Assembly (NCBI GenBank): GCA_027295645.1
Contig: JAPUKM010000203.1
Coordinates: 1-16,355, forward strand
Source: Chloroflexota bacterium
Lineage (GTDB): Bacteria > Chloroflexota > Dehalococcoidia > Lucifugimonadales > JAPUKM01
Length of the DNA: 16,355 nt
Reading direction: 5' to 3'
The notes under the pieces were generated by a model. The model was given only the letters and a program-made list of their open reading frames with translations, was not told where the DNA came from and searched no databases. Positions 1 through 6,539 of this stretch are shown in pieces. Position numbers and translations under genes: made by a program. Position 1 is the first letter of the stretch. The number at the start of each line of letters is the position of its first letter.

Positions 1-456
1 GGAGATATTGAAGCGTGAGTAACTCGGTCGGTCACCTTTAATCTGTAATGAGGGCTGCAATCCTTCAAAATCTAGAGGCTTGCCGTACATCGTAATAGCT
101 ATATCTTTCTTACGCGCCTCCTGAGTTCTTATTGTCACGAAGTTGTCTGGATAAGCTACCCATTTCCTTGTAGTATCGTAATAGAACCCATTCGTAGATA
201 AAACTGTCAACGCCGGTTGCATAGCATCAAGTATTTGTTGTATCTCTGAGACTTTACTGCTGGGATACTGGAGATGGAAATCCTTTTCCTCAGAAGCGGT
301 ACTTAAGACAGGCCTCGAAGGAAAAATCCCGCCTTTCGACAACTCCAGTATTTCTCTAAGGACTTCATTAGGAGTAGGAAAGACCATGCCAAGATCTACG
401 GCACGCTTCATTAGCTCCTCCATAACCTGTTCATCGATTCGAATTGTGGGTGTCAT
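1..456 (-). CDS. Partial hypothetical protein with ribbon-helix-helix-like N-terminus
   Basis: The minus-strand reading frame is open from three consecutive ATG codons (462, 459, 456) to the left edge, giving 152 residues from 456; the C-terminus lies outside the window. A GGAGG at 468-464 lies 7 nt from the ATG at 456, the best spacing, so I chose that start. The N-terminus, PTIRIDEQVMEELMKRA followed by a TPNEVLREIL segment, resembles the SeqA-N/ribbon-helix-helix style of DNA-binding or dimerisation domain. The later part (KDIAITMYGKPLDF, then RPSYSRFNIS at the edge) looks conserved in style, but I do not recognise a family and propose no function. GC is about 44% by count, clearly below the neighbouring genes, and ATA, TTA, CTA and AGA codons are frequent. 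This suggests horizontal acquisition. It is divergent from tRNA-Ser. Confidence 0.75.
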   Translation of the reverse strand, partial: MTPTIRIDEQVMEELMKRAVDLGMVFPTPNEVLREILELSKGGIFPSRPVLSTASEEKDFHLQYPSSKVSEIQQILDAMQPALTVLSTNGFYYDTTRKWVAYPDNFVTIRTQEARKKDIAITMYGKPLDFEGLQPSLQIKGDRPSYSRFNIS

Positions 457-484
457 CATCATTCCTCCAGTTTTTACTCGTTCC

Positions 485-513
485 AGTATAAAGAGGTTTT
501 TCTCGGTGGTCAA
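485..513 (-). promoter_or_regulatory. Sigma-70-type promoter of the left-edge gene
   Basis: On the minus strand, TTGACC (513-508) and TATACT (490-485) are separated by exactly 17 bp, close to consensus. Transcription would start near 478, leaving a leader of about 22 nt that carries the GGAGG ribosome site at 468-464. No biochemical evidence; assigned from the motif alone. Confidence 0.7.
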
Positions 514-538
514 ATTGTGAACACTGTTAGCAACAATT
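513..538. repeat. Imperfect inverted repeat between divergent promoters
   Basis: AATTGT (513-518) pairs with ACAATT (533-538), and inside these AACA (520-523) pairs with TGTT (525-528). The repeat abuts the -35 of the minus-strand promoter (508-513) and ends 4 bp before the -35 of the tRNA promoter (543). It is a candidate operator that could affect one or both promoters. The binding protein is unknown; the neighbouring gene with the ribbon-helix-helix-like N-terminus is a natural guess only. Confidence 0.4.
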
Positions 539-542
539 CACC

Positions 543-571
543 TTGTCGCTGCAACGTTGCCCTGATATAGT
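543..571 (+). promoter_or_regulatory. Promoter of tRNA-Ser / miaB transcript
   Basis: TTGTCG (543-548) and TATAGT (566-571) are 17 bp apart, placing the start near 578, about 5 nt before the mature 5' end of the tRNA. No other good promoter lies between here and miaB, so it probably serves both genes. Confidence 0.6.
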
Positions 572-582
572 TTCAGGAGGCC

Positions 583-675
583 GGAGGGATCGCATAGTGG
601 CCTAGTGCGCCCGCCTGCTAAGCGGGTTGGGGGTGTTGAGCCCCCTCGTGGGTTCGAATCCCACTCCCTCCGCCA
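583..675 (+). tRNA. tRNA-Ser (anticodon GCU), CCA encoded
   Basis: A complete class II tRNA can be folded by eye. The acceptor stem is GGAGGGA (583-589) with TCCCTCC (665-671), the discriminator is G672 and CCA is encoded at 673-675. The D stem is GCA/TGC. The anticodon stem is CCCGC (610-614) with GCGGG (622-626) around loop CTGCTAA, giving anticodon GCT at 617-619. A long variable arm follows (GGGGG paired with CCCCC, about 629-645). The T arm is GTGGG-TTCGAAT-CCCAC (648-664). It decodes AGC/AGU serine codons. miaB starts 11 nt after the CCA. Confidence 0.95.
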
Positions 676-686
676 TACTCAATACC

Positions 687-1991
687 ATGACCACCACAGA
701 ACTGATCCCCTCTCCCAGCCGCTACTTCATCTGGACCATCGGTTGCCAGATGAACGTGGCCGACTCTGAGCGGCTGGAGAGCGCACTGTTGCAGTTGGGA
801 CTACAGAGCACCGAAAGACCCCAGAACGCCGACGTCATCGTGCTCAATAGCTGTGTCGTCCGACAGAGCGCGGAGGACAAGGTGGTGGGCATGCTCACCT
901 CACTGAAGCCGCTCAAGGGCAGCCGTCCGGACCGGGTGGTGGCCCTCATGGGCTGCATGGTAGGCCCCAAGAGCGACGCCCTCCGCCAGCGCTTCCCCTA
1001 CGTGGACGTCTTCATGCGGCCCCAGCAGTACAAGCCATTGCTGGAGTTGCTGGGCGACCGCATGGGCATCGATGCCGAGGGCTGTCTCAGTACCCTGGTG
1101 CCACCGAGAGCCTCGGTGACGGCCTTCATCCCCATCATCCACGGCTGCGACAAGTTCTGCACCTTCTGCATCATCCCATACCGGCGGGGCCGCGAAAAAA
1201 GCCGGCCCATTCCGGACATCGTGCGGGAGGCGGAGCTGCTGGCCGTCAGAGGCGTCAAGGAGGTCACCCTGCTGGGGCAGAACGTCGACTCCTACGGCAA
1301 CGACCTGCCCGGCAACGGCGACCTCGCCGACCTGCTGACGGCGGTCAGCGAAGTGGATGGGCTCCGGAGGGTGCGCTTCCTCACCTCTCACCCCAACGAC
1401 ATGGACCAGCGGATCATCGATGCCGTGGCTTCCCTTGACAGGGTGTGCGAGCACGTTAATTTGCCCTTCCAGGCTGGGGACGATGGTGTGCTGACGGCCA
1501 TGCGCCGCGGCTACACCACGGATGAGTACAGACGCCTGGTGGACCGCATCCGGGCCACAGTGCCCCGTGTCTCGATGGCCACCGACCTGATCGTCGGTTT
1601 CCCCGGCGAGAGCGAGGCCGCCTTCCAGCGGTCCGTGGATATGCTGGAGGAGGTGCGCTTCGACAAGGTGCACGCCGCGGCCTACTCCGACCGCCCCGGC
1701 ACCATCGCTGCCCGCAGGATGGAGGACAGCGTGCCCGCGGAGGAGAAGAGACGCCGGATGAAAGTCATCGAATCGGTCCAGGAGCGCATTGCTACCGGGA
1801 TAAACGCTGGCCTGCTGAACACGACTCAGGAGGTTCTGGTGGAGAGACGAGAAAAAGGCAAGTGGCGGGGGAGAAACCGCAACGACAAGCTGGTCTTCTT
1901 TGAAGATGCTCGTGACCTTCAGGGCGAGACCGTGAACGTCCGGATAGAGAGGACCTCCCCCTGGTCTCTCCAGGGCGACGTCGTCGACTAG
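687..1991 (+). CDS. miaB: tRNA-2-methylthio-N6-dimethylallyladenosine synthase MiaB
   Basis: Radical SAM methylthiotransferase that converts i6A37 to ms2i6A37 in tRNAs reading UNN codons. The 434-residue product has the three family parts. The N-terminal MTTase domain has its cluster cysteines in TIGCQMN (C20), LNSCVV (C56) and MGCMVG (C90). The radical SAM domain has CDKFCTFC (C154, C158, C161). A C-terminal TRAM-like domain occupies roughly 372-434. RRGREKSRP and EVTLLGQNVDSYG favour MiaB over the t6A enzyme MtaB. ATG 687 is the first ATG after the tRNA. It has no visible Shine-Dalgarno sequence and only 11 nt separate it from the tRNA CCA. In-frame starts further upstream (TTG 627) fall inside the tRNA and are implausible. 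The start is less certain than the identity. Confidence 0.93.
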   Translation: MTTTELIPSPSRYFIWTIGCQMNVADSERLESALLQLGLQSTERPQNADVIVLNSCVVRQSAEDKVVGMLTSLKPLKGSRPDRVVALMGCMVGPKSDALRQRFPYVDVFMRPQQYKPLLELLGDRMGIDAEGCLSTLVPPRASVTAFIPIIHGCDKFCTFCIIPYRRGREKSRPIPDIVREAELLAVRGVKEVTLLGQNVDSYGNDLPGNGDLADLLTAVSEVDGLRRVRFLTSHPNDMDQRIIDAVASLDRVCEHVNLPFQAGDDGVLTAMRRGYTTDEYRRLVDRIRATVPRVSMATDLIVGFPGESEAAFQRSVDMLEEVRFDKVHAAAYSDRPGTIAARRMEDSVPAEEKRRRMKVIESVQERIATGINAGLLNTTQEVLVERREKGKWRGRNRNDKLVFFEDARDLQGETVNVRIERTSPWSLQGDVVD

Positions 1992-2031
1992 AGTACAAGC
2001 CTGGAGTGGCGGACCGGATTCAAGAGGACAC

Positions 2032-2880
2032 ATGCTTCTCATCCGCGAGACCTTTGACCTGATCGACCGTGCCCTTGCGGAAGACCAAGTTGCCCATGAC
2101 GTGACCACGGATACCCTCATCACGTCCGGCCAGCAGGGCGCCGTGGTACTGGTGGCCAGGGCGGAGGGAGTCCTGGCCGGCCTTCCTGTCGCCGGCGCTG
2201 TCTTTGCCCGCGTGGACCCGTCCCTTCGGCTTGAGGCACTGGCAGAGGACGGCTCCCCCGTGAGTCCGGGGCAGCACCTCGCTCGCATTGAGGGCGCGGT
2301 GGCCGGTATGCTCCGGGCGGAGCGAACGGCCCTCAACTTCCTGCAACGGATGAGTGGCGTCGCTACCGAGACTGCCCGCTATGTGCGGGCCGTCGAGGGA
2401 CTCCCGGCACGGGTCCTGGATACCCGAAAGACACTTCCCGGCCATCGTCACCTGGACAAGTACGCCGTCCGCATGGGTGGCGGACGCAACCACCGCCAGA
2501 ATCTAAGCGACGGTATCCTGATCAAGGATAACCATATTGCGGCGGCACGTGCCCAGGGCCTCAGCCTGGCCGATACGGTGCGCAACGCCGTGGAGCGGGC
2601 GCCCATGGCGTTGAAGGTGGAGGTGGAGGTGGAGTCGCTGGAGGAGGCCCTGGAGGCATTGGATGCCGGGGCTCATATCCTGCTGCTGGACAACATGACC
2701 CCGGATGACATGCGGCAGATCGTCGGCATGGCCAGGGGCCGTGCCCTCACCGAAGCGTCGGGCGGCATCGACCTGGAGACGGTTCGCGCGGTGGCGGAAA
2801 CGGGCGTTGATTTCATCTCTTCGGGGGCTTTGACCCATTCGACCAGAGCCTTGGACATAAGCATGGAGCTACAGGCGTAA
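2032..2880 (+). CDS. nadC: Nicotinate-nucleotide pyrophosphorylase (quinolinate phosphoribosyltransferase)
   Basis: Catalyses quinolinate plus PRPP to nicotinate mononucleotide, pyrophosphate and CO2, the third step of de novo NAD synthesis, in the cytoplasm. The 282-residue length is normal. Family motifs appear in order: RTALNFLQRMSGVAT near residue 100, DTRKTLPGHR near 130, KYAVRMGGGRNHR, ILIKDNHIAAA, KVEVEVES, LLLDNM, TEASGGI and FISSGALTHS near the end. The common TRKTTPG form reads TRKTLPG here. ATG 2032 is preceded by AGAGGA. The gene lies 40 nt after miaB and immediately before the lipoprotein gene, so a three-gene transcript is likely. nadA and nadB are not in the window. Confidence 0.94.
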   Translation: MLLIRETFDLIDRALAEDQVAHDVTTDTLITSGQQGAVVLVARAEGVLAGLPVAGAVFARVDPSLRLEALAEDGSPVSPGQHLARIEGAVAGMLRAERTALNFLQRMSGVATETARYVRAVEGLPARVLDTRKTLPGHRHLDKYAVRMGGGRNHRQNLSDGILIKDNHIAAARAQGLSLADTVRNAVERAPMALKVEVEVESLEEALEALDAGAHILLLDNMTPDDMRQIVGMARGRALTEASGGIDLETVRAVAETGVDFISSGALTHSTRALDISMELQA

Positions 2881-2884
2881 GGTG

Positions 2885-4264
2885 ATGACCGGGGCTATGT
2901 GGATTCGGAGGAGGAACGGCTGGCTCCTGCTGCTTGGCAGCTTAGCGCTCCTTGGCCTTCTAGGCTGCGACAGGTTCGGCCAGGATACGCCTGCCTCAAC
3001 TCCGGTCGAAGAGGAGGCGACGCCTCAGCCATCGCCCACCCGGTCACCGGAGCCGCCCTCCTCTCCGTCCGTTGACCGCATCGTCTACGTTGGCAGCGAC
3101 CTCCAGATCTACACGGTCAACCCCGACGGCACCGACCGGCGCTTCATCAGCGGTGGTATTCAATCTCCCGGCGCTGACGCCACGGATGGGCAGGACCAAT
3201 TCGTGTTCGGGTGGCCAAGCTGGTCTCCGGACGGCACCCGACTTCTGTTCTCTGGCTATAGCTTAGATCTGACCCGGCCGGACGCTGTCCTGTTCACCAC
3301 AGATGCTCAGGGAGATGACCTGGCGGAGCTGTTCGCCAGTCCCACCGGTGCACTGACCATGGTTGCCGCGCAGAGTCCCCACTATGCCCTATGGTCGCCA
3401 GACAGTAAGAGAGTGGCTTTCTTGGCTGGAGACGAGAGTGGCCTTTCACTCTATCTGGTCCCTGGATCGGGCGGGGAGGAGGCCCGTCTAATAACCACAG
3501 GCGCCCCGATATACCTGGCCTGGTCCGGCGATTCAAGAAGCCTGCTCTTGCATCATGGGCCCGACCTCTTTCGTGTGGACGTAGATACGCCTGAAGCTCT
3601 GTTCCAAGTGGGAGCACCTTCTGGAGGGTATCGGGCGCCCGCCTGGTCTCCTAAAGCGGACATGATGGCCTTCATAGCCGCCGGCGTTGGTGGCAGAGAC
3701 ACCCTCGATACCTCCCGCCTGGATGGCTCGGATACAAGTTCGCTGGCGCAGACTGTGGGCTTTGTCTCCTTTCTCTGGTCGCCTCAAGGCGACCGCATAG
3801 CTATAGGTCAGTCCTTCGACCCCACTGCGCCCTATGTGCGGGACATTCGTGTGGTCAATATAGACACAAAGGAAGTGGTGGCCGTGACGGCCGGAGAGAC
3901 CCCCATCCTAGCCTTCTTCTGGTCCCCCGATGGATCGAAGATTGCTCTGGTGGTGCCAAGCGCCGATGGAGAGTCCCTTCGATGGCACGTAGTGGACTCT
4001 CGCACCGGTACGACCATCGGTGCCGCGGACTTCCTTCCCTCTTCGAATCTCGTTACCGCACTCTCCTACTTTGACCAGTACGCCTACTCTCTCCAGGTCT
4101 GGTCGCCGGACAGCGGCCATATCGTATTCACCGGTGCGTTGCTCATACCGGGTGATGTGAGCGACAGAGAGAGGCTGATCAGCCAAGTGTTCGTTTGGAA
4201 CGTAGAGGGGAGGGCTCCTCCGGCGCCCGTAGACGAGGGATACCTGGCCTCCTGGTCCAACTAG
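2885..4264 (+). CDS. Lipoprotein with TolB-like (WD40-type) beta-propeller
   Basis: The 459-residue product starts with a basic region (IRRRNG), a leucine-rich core and a lipobox ending LLGC near residue 28, so it is probably a lipid-anchored, exported protein. A Pro/Ser/Glu-rich linker runs to about residue 62. Then come seven WSPDG-like blades: WSPDGTRLLF, WSPDSKRVAF, WSGDSRSLLL, WSPKADMMAF, WSPQGDRIAI, WSPDGSKIAL and WSPDSGHIVF, with a last degenerate SWSN at the C-terminus. An early YTVNPDGTDRR strand is typical of TolB/DPP-type propellers. Such proteins bind proteins or peptides; the partner here is unknown. Possible starts are GTG 2882, ATG 2885 and ATG 2897; ATG 2885 is a compromise and all preserve the signal peptide. 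It almost touches nadC, but a link to NAD metabolism is not implied. Confidence 0.85.
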   Translation: MTGAMWIRRRNGWLLLLGSLALLGLLGCDRFGQDTPASTPVEEEATPQPSPTRSPEPPSSPSVDRIVYVGSDLQIYTVNPDGTDRRFISGGIQSPGADATDGQDQFVFGWPSWSPDGTRLLFSGYSLDLTRPDAVLFTTDAQGDDLAELFASPTGALTMVAAQSPHYALWSPDSKRVAFLAGDESGLSLYLVPGSGGEEARLITTGAPIYLAWSGDSRSLLLHHGPDLFRVDVDTPEALFQVGAPSGGYRAPAWSPKADMMAFIAAGVGGRDTLDTSRLDGSDTSSLAQTVGFVSFLWSPQGDRIAIGQSFDPTAPYVRDIRVVNIDTKEVVAVTAGETPILAFFWSPDGSKIALVVPSADGESLRWHVVDSRTGTTIGAADFLPSSNLVTALSYFDQYAYSLQVWSPDSGHIVFTGALLIPGDVSDRERLISQVFVWNVEGRAPPAPVDEGYLASWSN

Positions 4265-4293
4265 CCTGCCCAGCCTACGTGGTATCGCTGGAA

Positions 4294-4322
4294 TTGACAG
4301 TCACTTGAACGCGCTATAGACT
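4294..4322 (+). promoter_or_regulatory. Promoter of the Fur-family regulator / nickel permease pair
   Basis: TTGACA (4294-4299) is a perfect -35. At 17 bp lies TAGACT (4317-4322), a fair -10; an alternative TATAGA (4315-4320) would leave 15 bp. The start would fall near 4328, at the left end of the palindrome at 4327-4342. Confidence 0.55.
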
Positions 4323-4326
4323 GCAC

Positions 4327-4342
4327 CTGCAACCGTTTGCAG
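4327..4342. promoter_or_regulatory. Candidate metalloregulator operator (Nur-box-like palindrome)
   Basis: CTGCAA (4327-4332), four bases CCGT, then TTGCAG (4337-4342): a perfect 6-bp inverted repeat located at the predicted transcription start, 15 bp before the ATG of the Fur-family gene. Binding there would block transcription. From memory, the Streptomyces Nur box is tTGCaa-N5-ttGCAA, which this matches except for one base less in the spacer and the outermost bases. It could instead act as a short 5' hairpin in RNA. Confidence 0.5.
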
Positions 4343-4356
4343 AAACTTCTGATCGC

Positions 4357-4860
4357 ATGTCTAGGTATGATCAGGCGTTAAAGAGTCTTCGTGATCAGGG
4401 GCGCCGCCTGACCCCTCAGAGATTGCTTGTCCTTTCGGCGGTGGCCGAAGGCGGTGGCCACATGGGTGTGGATGCGGTGTTCGAGCGCGCCAGGAAGAGC
4501 TACCCCTACCTGGACATCGCAACCGTCTACCGGACGCTCCACCTGTTCAAGAGGATGGGTGTGGTCACAGAGGTGGGAATAGGCGATCGCCTCCACTTTG
4601 AGCTCACCGATCCCGCCGGGCACCATCATCACATGGTGTGCAGGGTGTGCGGCGGGGCCTTTGACCTGAGCCCTCACTATCTGGAGGGCTTCCGAAGGAC
4701 ATTGGCTGAGCAGTTCGGTTTTGAGCCGGACCTTGACCACTTCACCGTCCCCGGCATCTGTGCGGGGTGCACTTGGCAGAAAACGTCTGGGAGCAAAAGC
4801 TCCTCTGGAAAGCAAAGTGCTTCGCAGACTGCTAAAGCGGCAGCCAAGGAGACCGGGTAG
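4357..4860 (+). CDS. Fur-family metalloregulator, possibly nickel-responsive (Nur-like)
   Basis: A 167-residue Fur-family repressor. The winged-helix part has RRLTPQRLLVLSAV (about 17-30), a GHMGVDAVF segment and the recognition-helix signature DIATVYRTLHLF (53-64). The metal-binding half has HHHHMVCRVCG (H89-H92, C95, C98), DHFTV (H128) and CAGC (C135, C138). The two CxxC pairs form the usual structural zinc site. A Ser/Lys/Ala-rich tail (about 143-167) is extra. The next gene, a nickel/cobalt permease, overlaps the stop by one base, and a Nur-box-like palindrome sits at the promoter. Nickel sensing with autoregulation is therefore the favoured reading. Zinc (Zur) or iron (Fur) sensing cannot be excluded from sequence. 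No strong ribosome site precedes ATG 4357. Confidence 0.87.
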   Translation: MSRYDQALKSLRDQGRRLTPQRLLVLSAVAEGGGHMGVDAVFERARKSYPYLDIATVYRTLHLFKRMGVVTEVGIGDRLHFELTDPAGHHHHMVCRVCGGAFDLSPHYLEGFRRTLAEQFGFEPDLDHFTVPGICAGCTWQKTSGSKSSSGKQSASQTAKAAAKETG

Positions 4861-5609
4861 TGGATTTGCAGTCGGGCGCATTCGTGGCCATGACCCTGGG
4901 CTTCCTCTTGGGGCTCAAGCACGCCACCGACGCAGACCACGTGGTTGCAGTATCCACCATTGTCAGTGAGTACCGCAACGCCTGGCGCGGAATCTGGGTG
5001 GGAGCCTCCTGGGGTCTCGGTCACTCCACCCCGCTTCTGGTGCTGGGGGTCATCATCCTACTGCTGAAGGACGCAGTCCTGGACCGGTACGAAGAGGTTG
5101 CCTCCATGCTGGAGTTTGGCGTTGCCATCATGCTGGTCTTCCTGGGGGTTCAGGTGTTCTGGAACCTGAGACGCGGCCGGCTTCACGTGCACCAGCACTC
5201 CCACGATGACGCCACCCACCTCCACATCCATGCCACCCACGAACTGGACACCGATGCTGGGATCGAGGCCCCACACGGCTTCTTCCGACCCGGAAAGCCC
5301 TTCTTCCGTGCCAAGTCTTTCTTCATAGGGATTGTTCATGGCCTGGCAGGAAGCGCCGCCGTCATGCTCGTCCTGCTACCGGAGATAGAGCTTTTCTGGG
5401 TTGGCGTCGGGTACCTGGTCCTCTTTGGCGTTGGGACAATGCTCTCCATGGCGGCAGTCACCCTGGTTTTGGGCATACCCTTCGCCATCAGCGGCAAGTT
5501 CGAGCAGGTGAACCGTGCCGTTGCCGGAGTGGCCGGGACGGCCAGCCTGGTCTTCGGGTTTGCCCTCATGGCAGATATCGCGCTGGACACCACACTGGTC
5601 CCCTTCTAG
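4860..5609 (+). CDS. NiCoT/UreH-type nickel (or cobalt) permease
   Basis: A 249-residue integral membrane protein. It carries the family signature HATDADH (21-27), matching the HX4DH nickel motif in the second half of a transmembrane helix, and the second motif LGHST (53-57). Hydrophobic segments lie at about 6-34, 50-70, 82-101, 153-174, 177-210 and 218-240, with GIVHGLAGSAA at 157-167. Between the third and fourth segments lies a hydrophilic loop with eight histidines within 109-127, a probable metal-gathering loop. Translation starts at GTG 4860 in TAGTG, so it is coupled to the Fur-family gene upstream, with GGAG ahead of it. Likely role: nickel or cobalt import across the cytoplasmic membrane under control of that regulator. 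Metal choice is inferred. Confidence 0.85.
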   Translation: MDLQSGAFVAMTLGFLLGLKHATDADHVVAVSTIVSEYRNAWRGIWVGASWGLGHSTPLLVLGVIILLLKDAVLDRYEEVASMLEFGVAIMLVFLGVQVFWNLRRGRLHVHQHSHDDATHLHIHATHELDTDAGIEAPHGFFRPGKPFFRAKSFFIGIVHGLAGSAAVMLVLLPEIELFWVGVGYLVLFGVGTMLSMAAVTLVLGIPFAISGKFEQVNRAVAGVAGTASLVFGFALMADIALDTTLVPF

Positions 5610-5694
5610 TGGGTGCTCCACTAAACCGGTCTCAGTTTGTCTAGGCTTTGCAACTCTGCCCTAATGGGTGCGGGGTTTTCGTGCCCTTGGACAT

Positions 5695-5722
5695 GTAGGG
5701 GCGATTCATGAATCGCCCCTAC
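5695..5722. repeat. Perfect 28-bp palindrome, dispersed-repeat type
   Basis: GTAGGGGCGATTCA (5695-5708) is followed with no spacer by its exact reverse complement (5709-5722). It lies between the convergent nickel permease and dtd. This core with GGGGCGATTCA is one I recall as a dispersed palindrome in genomes of Chloroflexota and some other phyla. It could terminate transcription from both sides, though no T-tract follows. Only one copy is in the window. Confidence 0.8.
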
Positions 5723-5730
5723 CCCGCTCA

Positions 5731-6192
5731 TCAGCGCCGAGGTTGATGCCGGTCCTGGCTGTCCAGCATCAGTGTGACCGGGCCATCATTGTGGACCTCT
5801 ACCAGCATGTGCTTCTGGAACCGGCCGGTCTCTACTGTGAGGCCACTCCTCCTGAACTGATCCACCGCCTTCTGAAAGAGTGGCTCTGCCTCCTCGGGAG
5901 CCGCCGCCTCGACAAAGGATGGGCGACGCCCCTTGCGGGTGGAGGAGTAGAGAGTGAACTGGCTGACTACCAGGAGGTCGGCCCCAGTTTCAATGGCTGA
6001 GCGGTCAAACCTCCCCCGGTCGTCGGGGAACAGGCGGAGGTTGACAATCTTATCTACCAGGTAGGCGGCATCCTCTTCACCGTCCCGCTGGCCGATACCC
6101 AACAGAACGACAAGTCCGGGCCCTATGGCTCCTACCTGCTCTCCCTCCACGGTAACGGAGGCCCCTGTGACCCGCTGGATCAGGGCGCGCAC
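5731..6192 (-). CDS. dtd: D-aminoacyl-tRNA deacylase Dtd
   Basis: Removes D-amino acids (and glycine from tRNA-Ala) from mischarged tRNAs, a cytoplasmic proofreading step. The 153-residue length is typical. It begins MRALIQRVTGASVTV and has the two signature motifs: SQFTLYSSTRKGRRPSF (about 77-93) and the cross-subunit Gly-cisPro loop NDGPVTLMLDS near the end. The start is GTG at 6192, 3 nt after the stop of the zinc-ribbon gene, so the two genes are co-transcribed on the minus strand. It is convergent with the nickel permease, with the 28-bp palindrome in between. Confidence 0.94.
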   Translation of the reverse strand: MRALIQRVTGASVTVEGEQVGAIGPGLVVLLGIGQRDGEEDAAYLVDKIVNLRLFPDDRGRFDRSAIETGADLLVVSQFTLYSSTRKGRRPSFVEAAAPEEAEPLFQKAVDQFRRSGLTVETGRFQKHMLVEVHNDGPVTLMLDSQDRHQPRR

Positions 6193-6195
6193 GGT

Positions 6196-6513
6196 CTAGT
6201 CCTGGTCAGCCGTGGACTCCTTGGCCGTAGACCCCGTGGCAGACTTGTCTTTAGAGGTCTCCGTGGACTCGGATTTAGACGACTGTTCTCCCTCGGAGGA
6301 GTTGTCTTTGGAGTAATCGGGGGAGCTGACGTGGTTGTTCTTATAGTCGGTAGTGTAGAAGCCACTGCCCTTGTAGATAATGGCTGGCGAATGGAACAGA
6401 CGCCGGGCCTTATGGCCACACTTTGGGCAGTCGGCTACCGGCTCCGACTCAAAGGGCTGGCGTAGTTCAAAGACGTGTGCACAGTTGGTGCAACTGTAGT
6501 CGTAGGTGGGCAA
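6196..6513 (-). CDS. FmdB-type zinc ribbon protein
   Basis: A 105-residue protein starting MPTYDYSCTNC, the nearly invariant FmdB/CxxC_CXXC_SSSS family start. Zinc ligands are C8, C11, C29 and C32 (DCPKCG). It continues with RRLFHSPAIIYKGSGFYTTDY, then a hydrophilic Ser/Thr/Lys/Glu-rich tail from about residue 60. I place the start at TTG 6513, because it gives the family N-terminus and has GGAGGT 4 nt upstream; an ATG at 6537 would add eight atypical residues. Family members are called putative regulators, but the biochemical role is not established. First gene of a two-gene transcript with dtd, divergent from the rpsB operon. Confidence 0.9.
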   Translation of the reverse strand: MPTYDYSCTNCAHVFELRQPFESEPVADCPKCGHKARRLFHSPAIIYKGSGFYTTDYKNNHVSSPDYSKDNSSEGEQSSKSESTETSKDKSATGSTAKESTADQD

Positions 6514-6539
6514 CGGGACCTCCACTATGTAACACAAGT

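Noticed and set aside
575..580. AGGAGG just before the tRNA
   Set aside because: It looks like a strong ribosome site, but the following possible GTG at 597 is stopped at once by TAG; it lies about 100 nt from miaB.
627..686. Upstream in-frame extension of miaB starting at TTG 627
   Set aside because: It begins inside the tRNA-Ser anticodon region and adds 20 residues atypical for MiaB; the ATG at 687 is the sensible start.
900..2336. Long minus-strand open frame antisense to miaB and nadC
   Set aside because: It spans two well-recognised genes in the opposite sense and shows only GC-rich antisense composition, with no family motif.
5607..5623. TAGTGG/CCACTA hairpin at the end of the nickel permease as a terminator
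   Set aside because: Only a 6-bp stem and no T-tract; too weak to list.
5668..6000. Plus-strand open frame containing GAIHESP and running across dtd
   Set aside because: It is an artefact of the 28-bp palindrome and the antisense of dtd, which has full family motifs.
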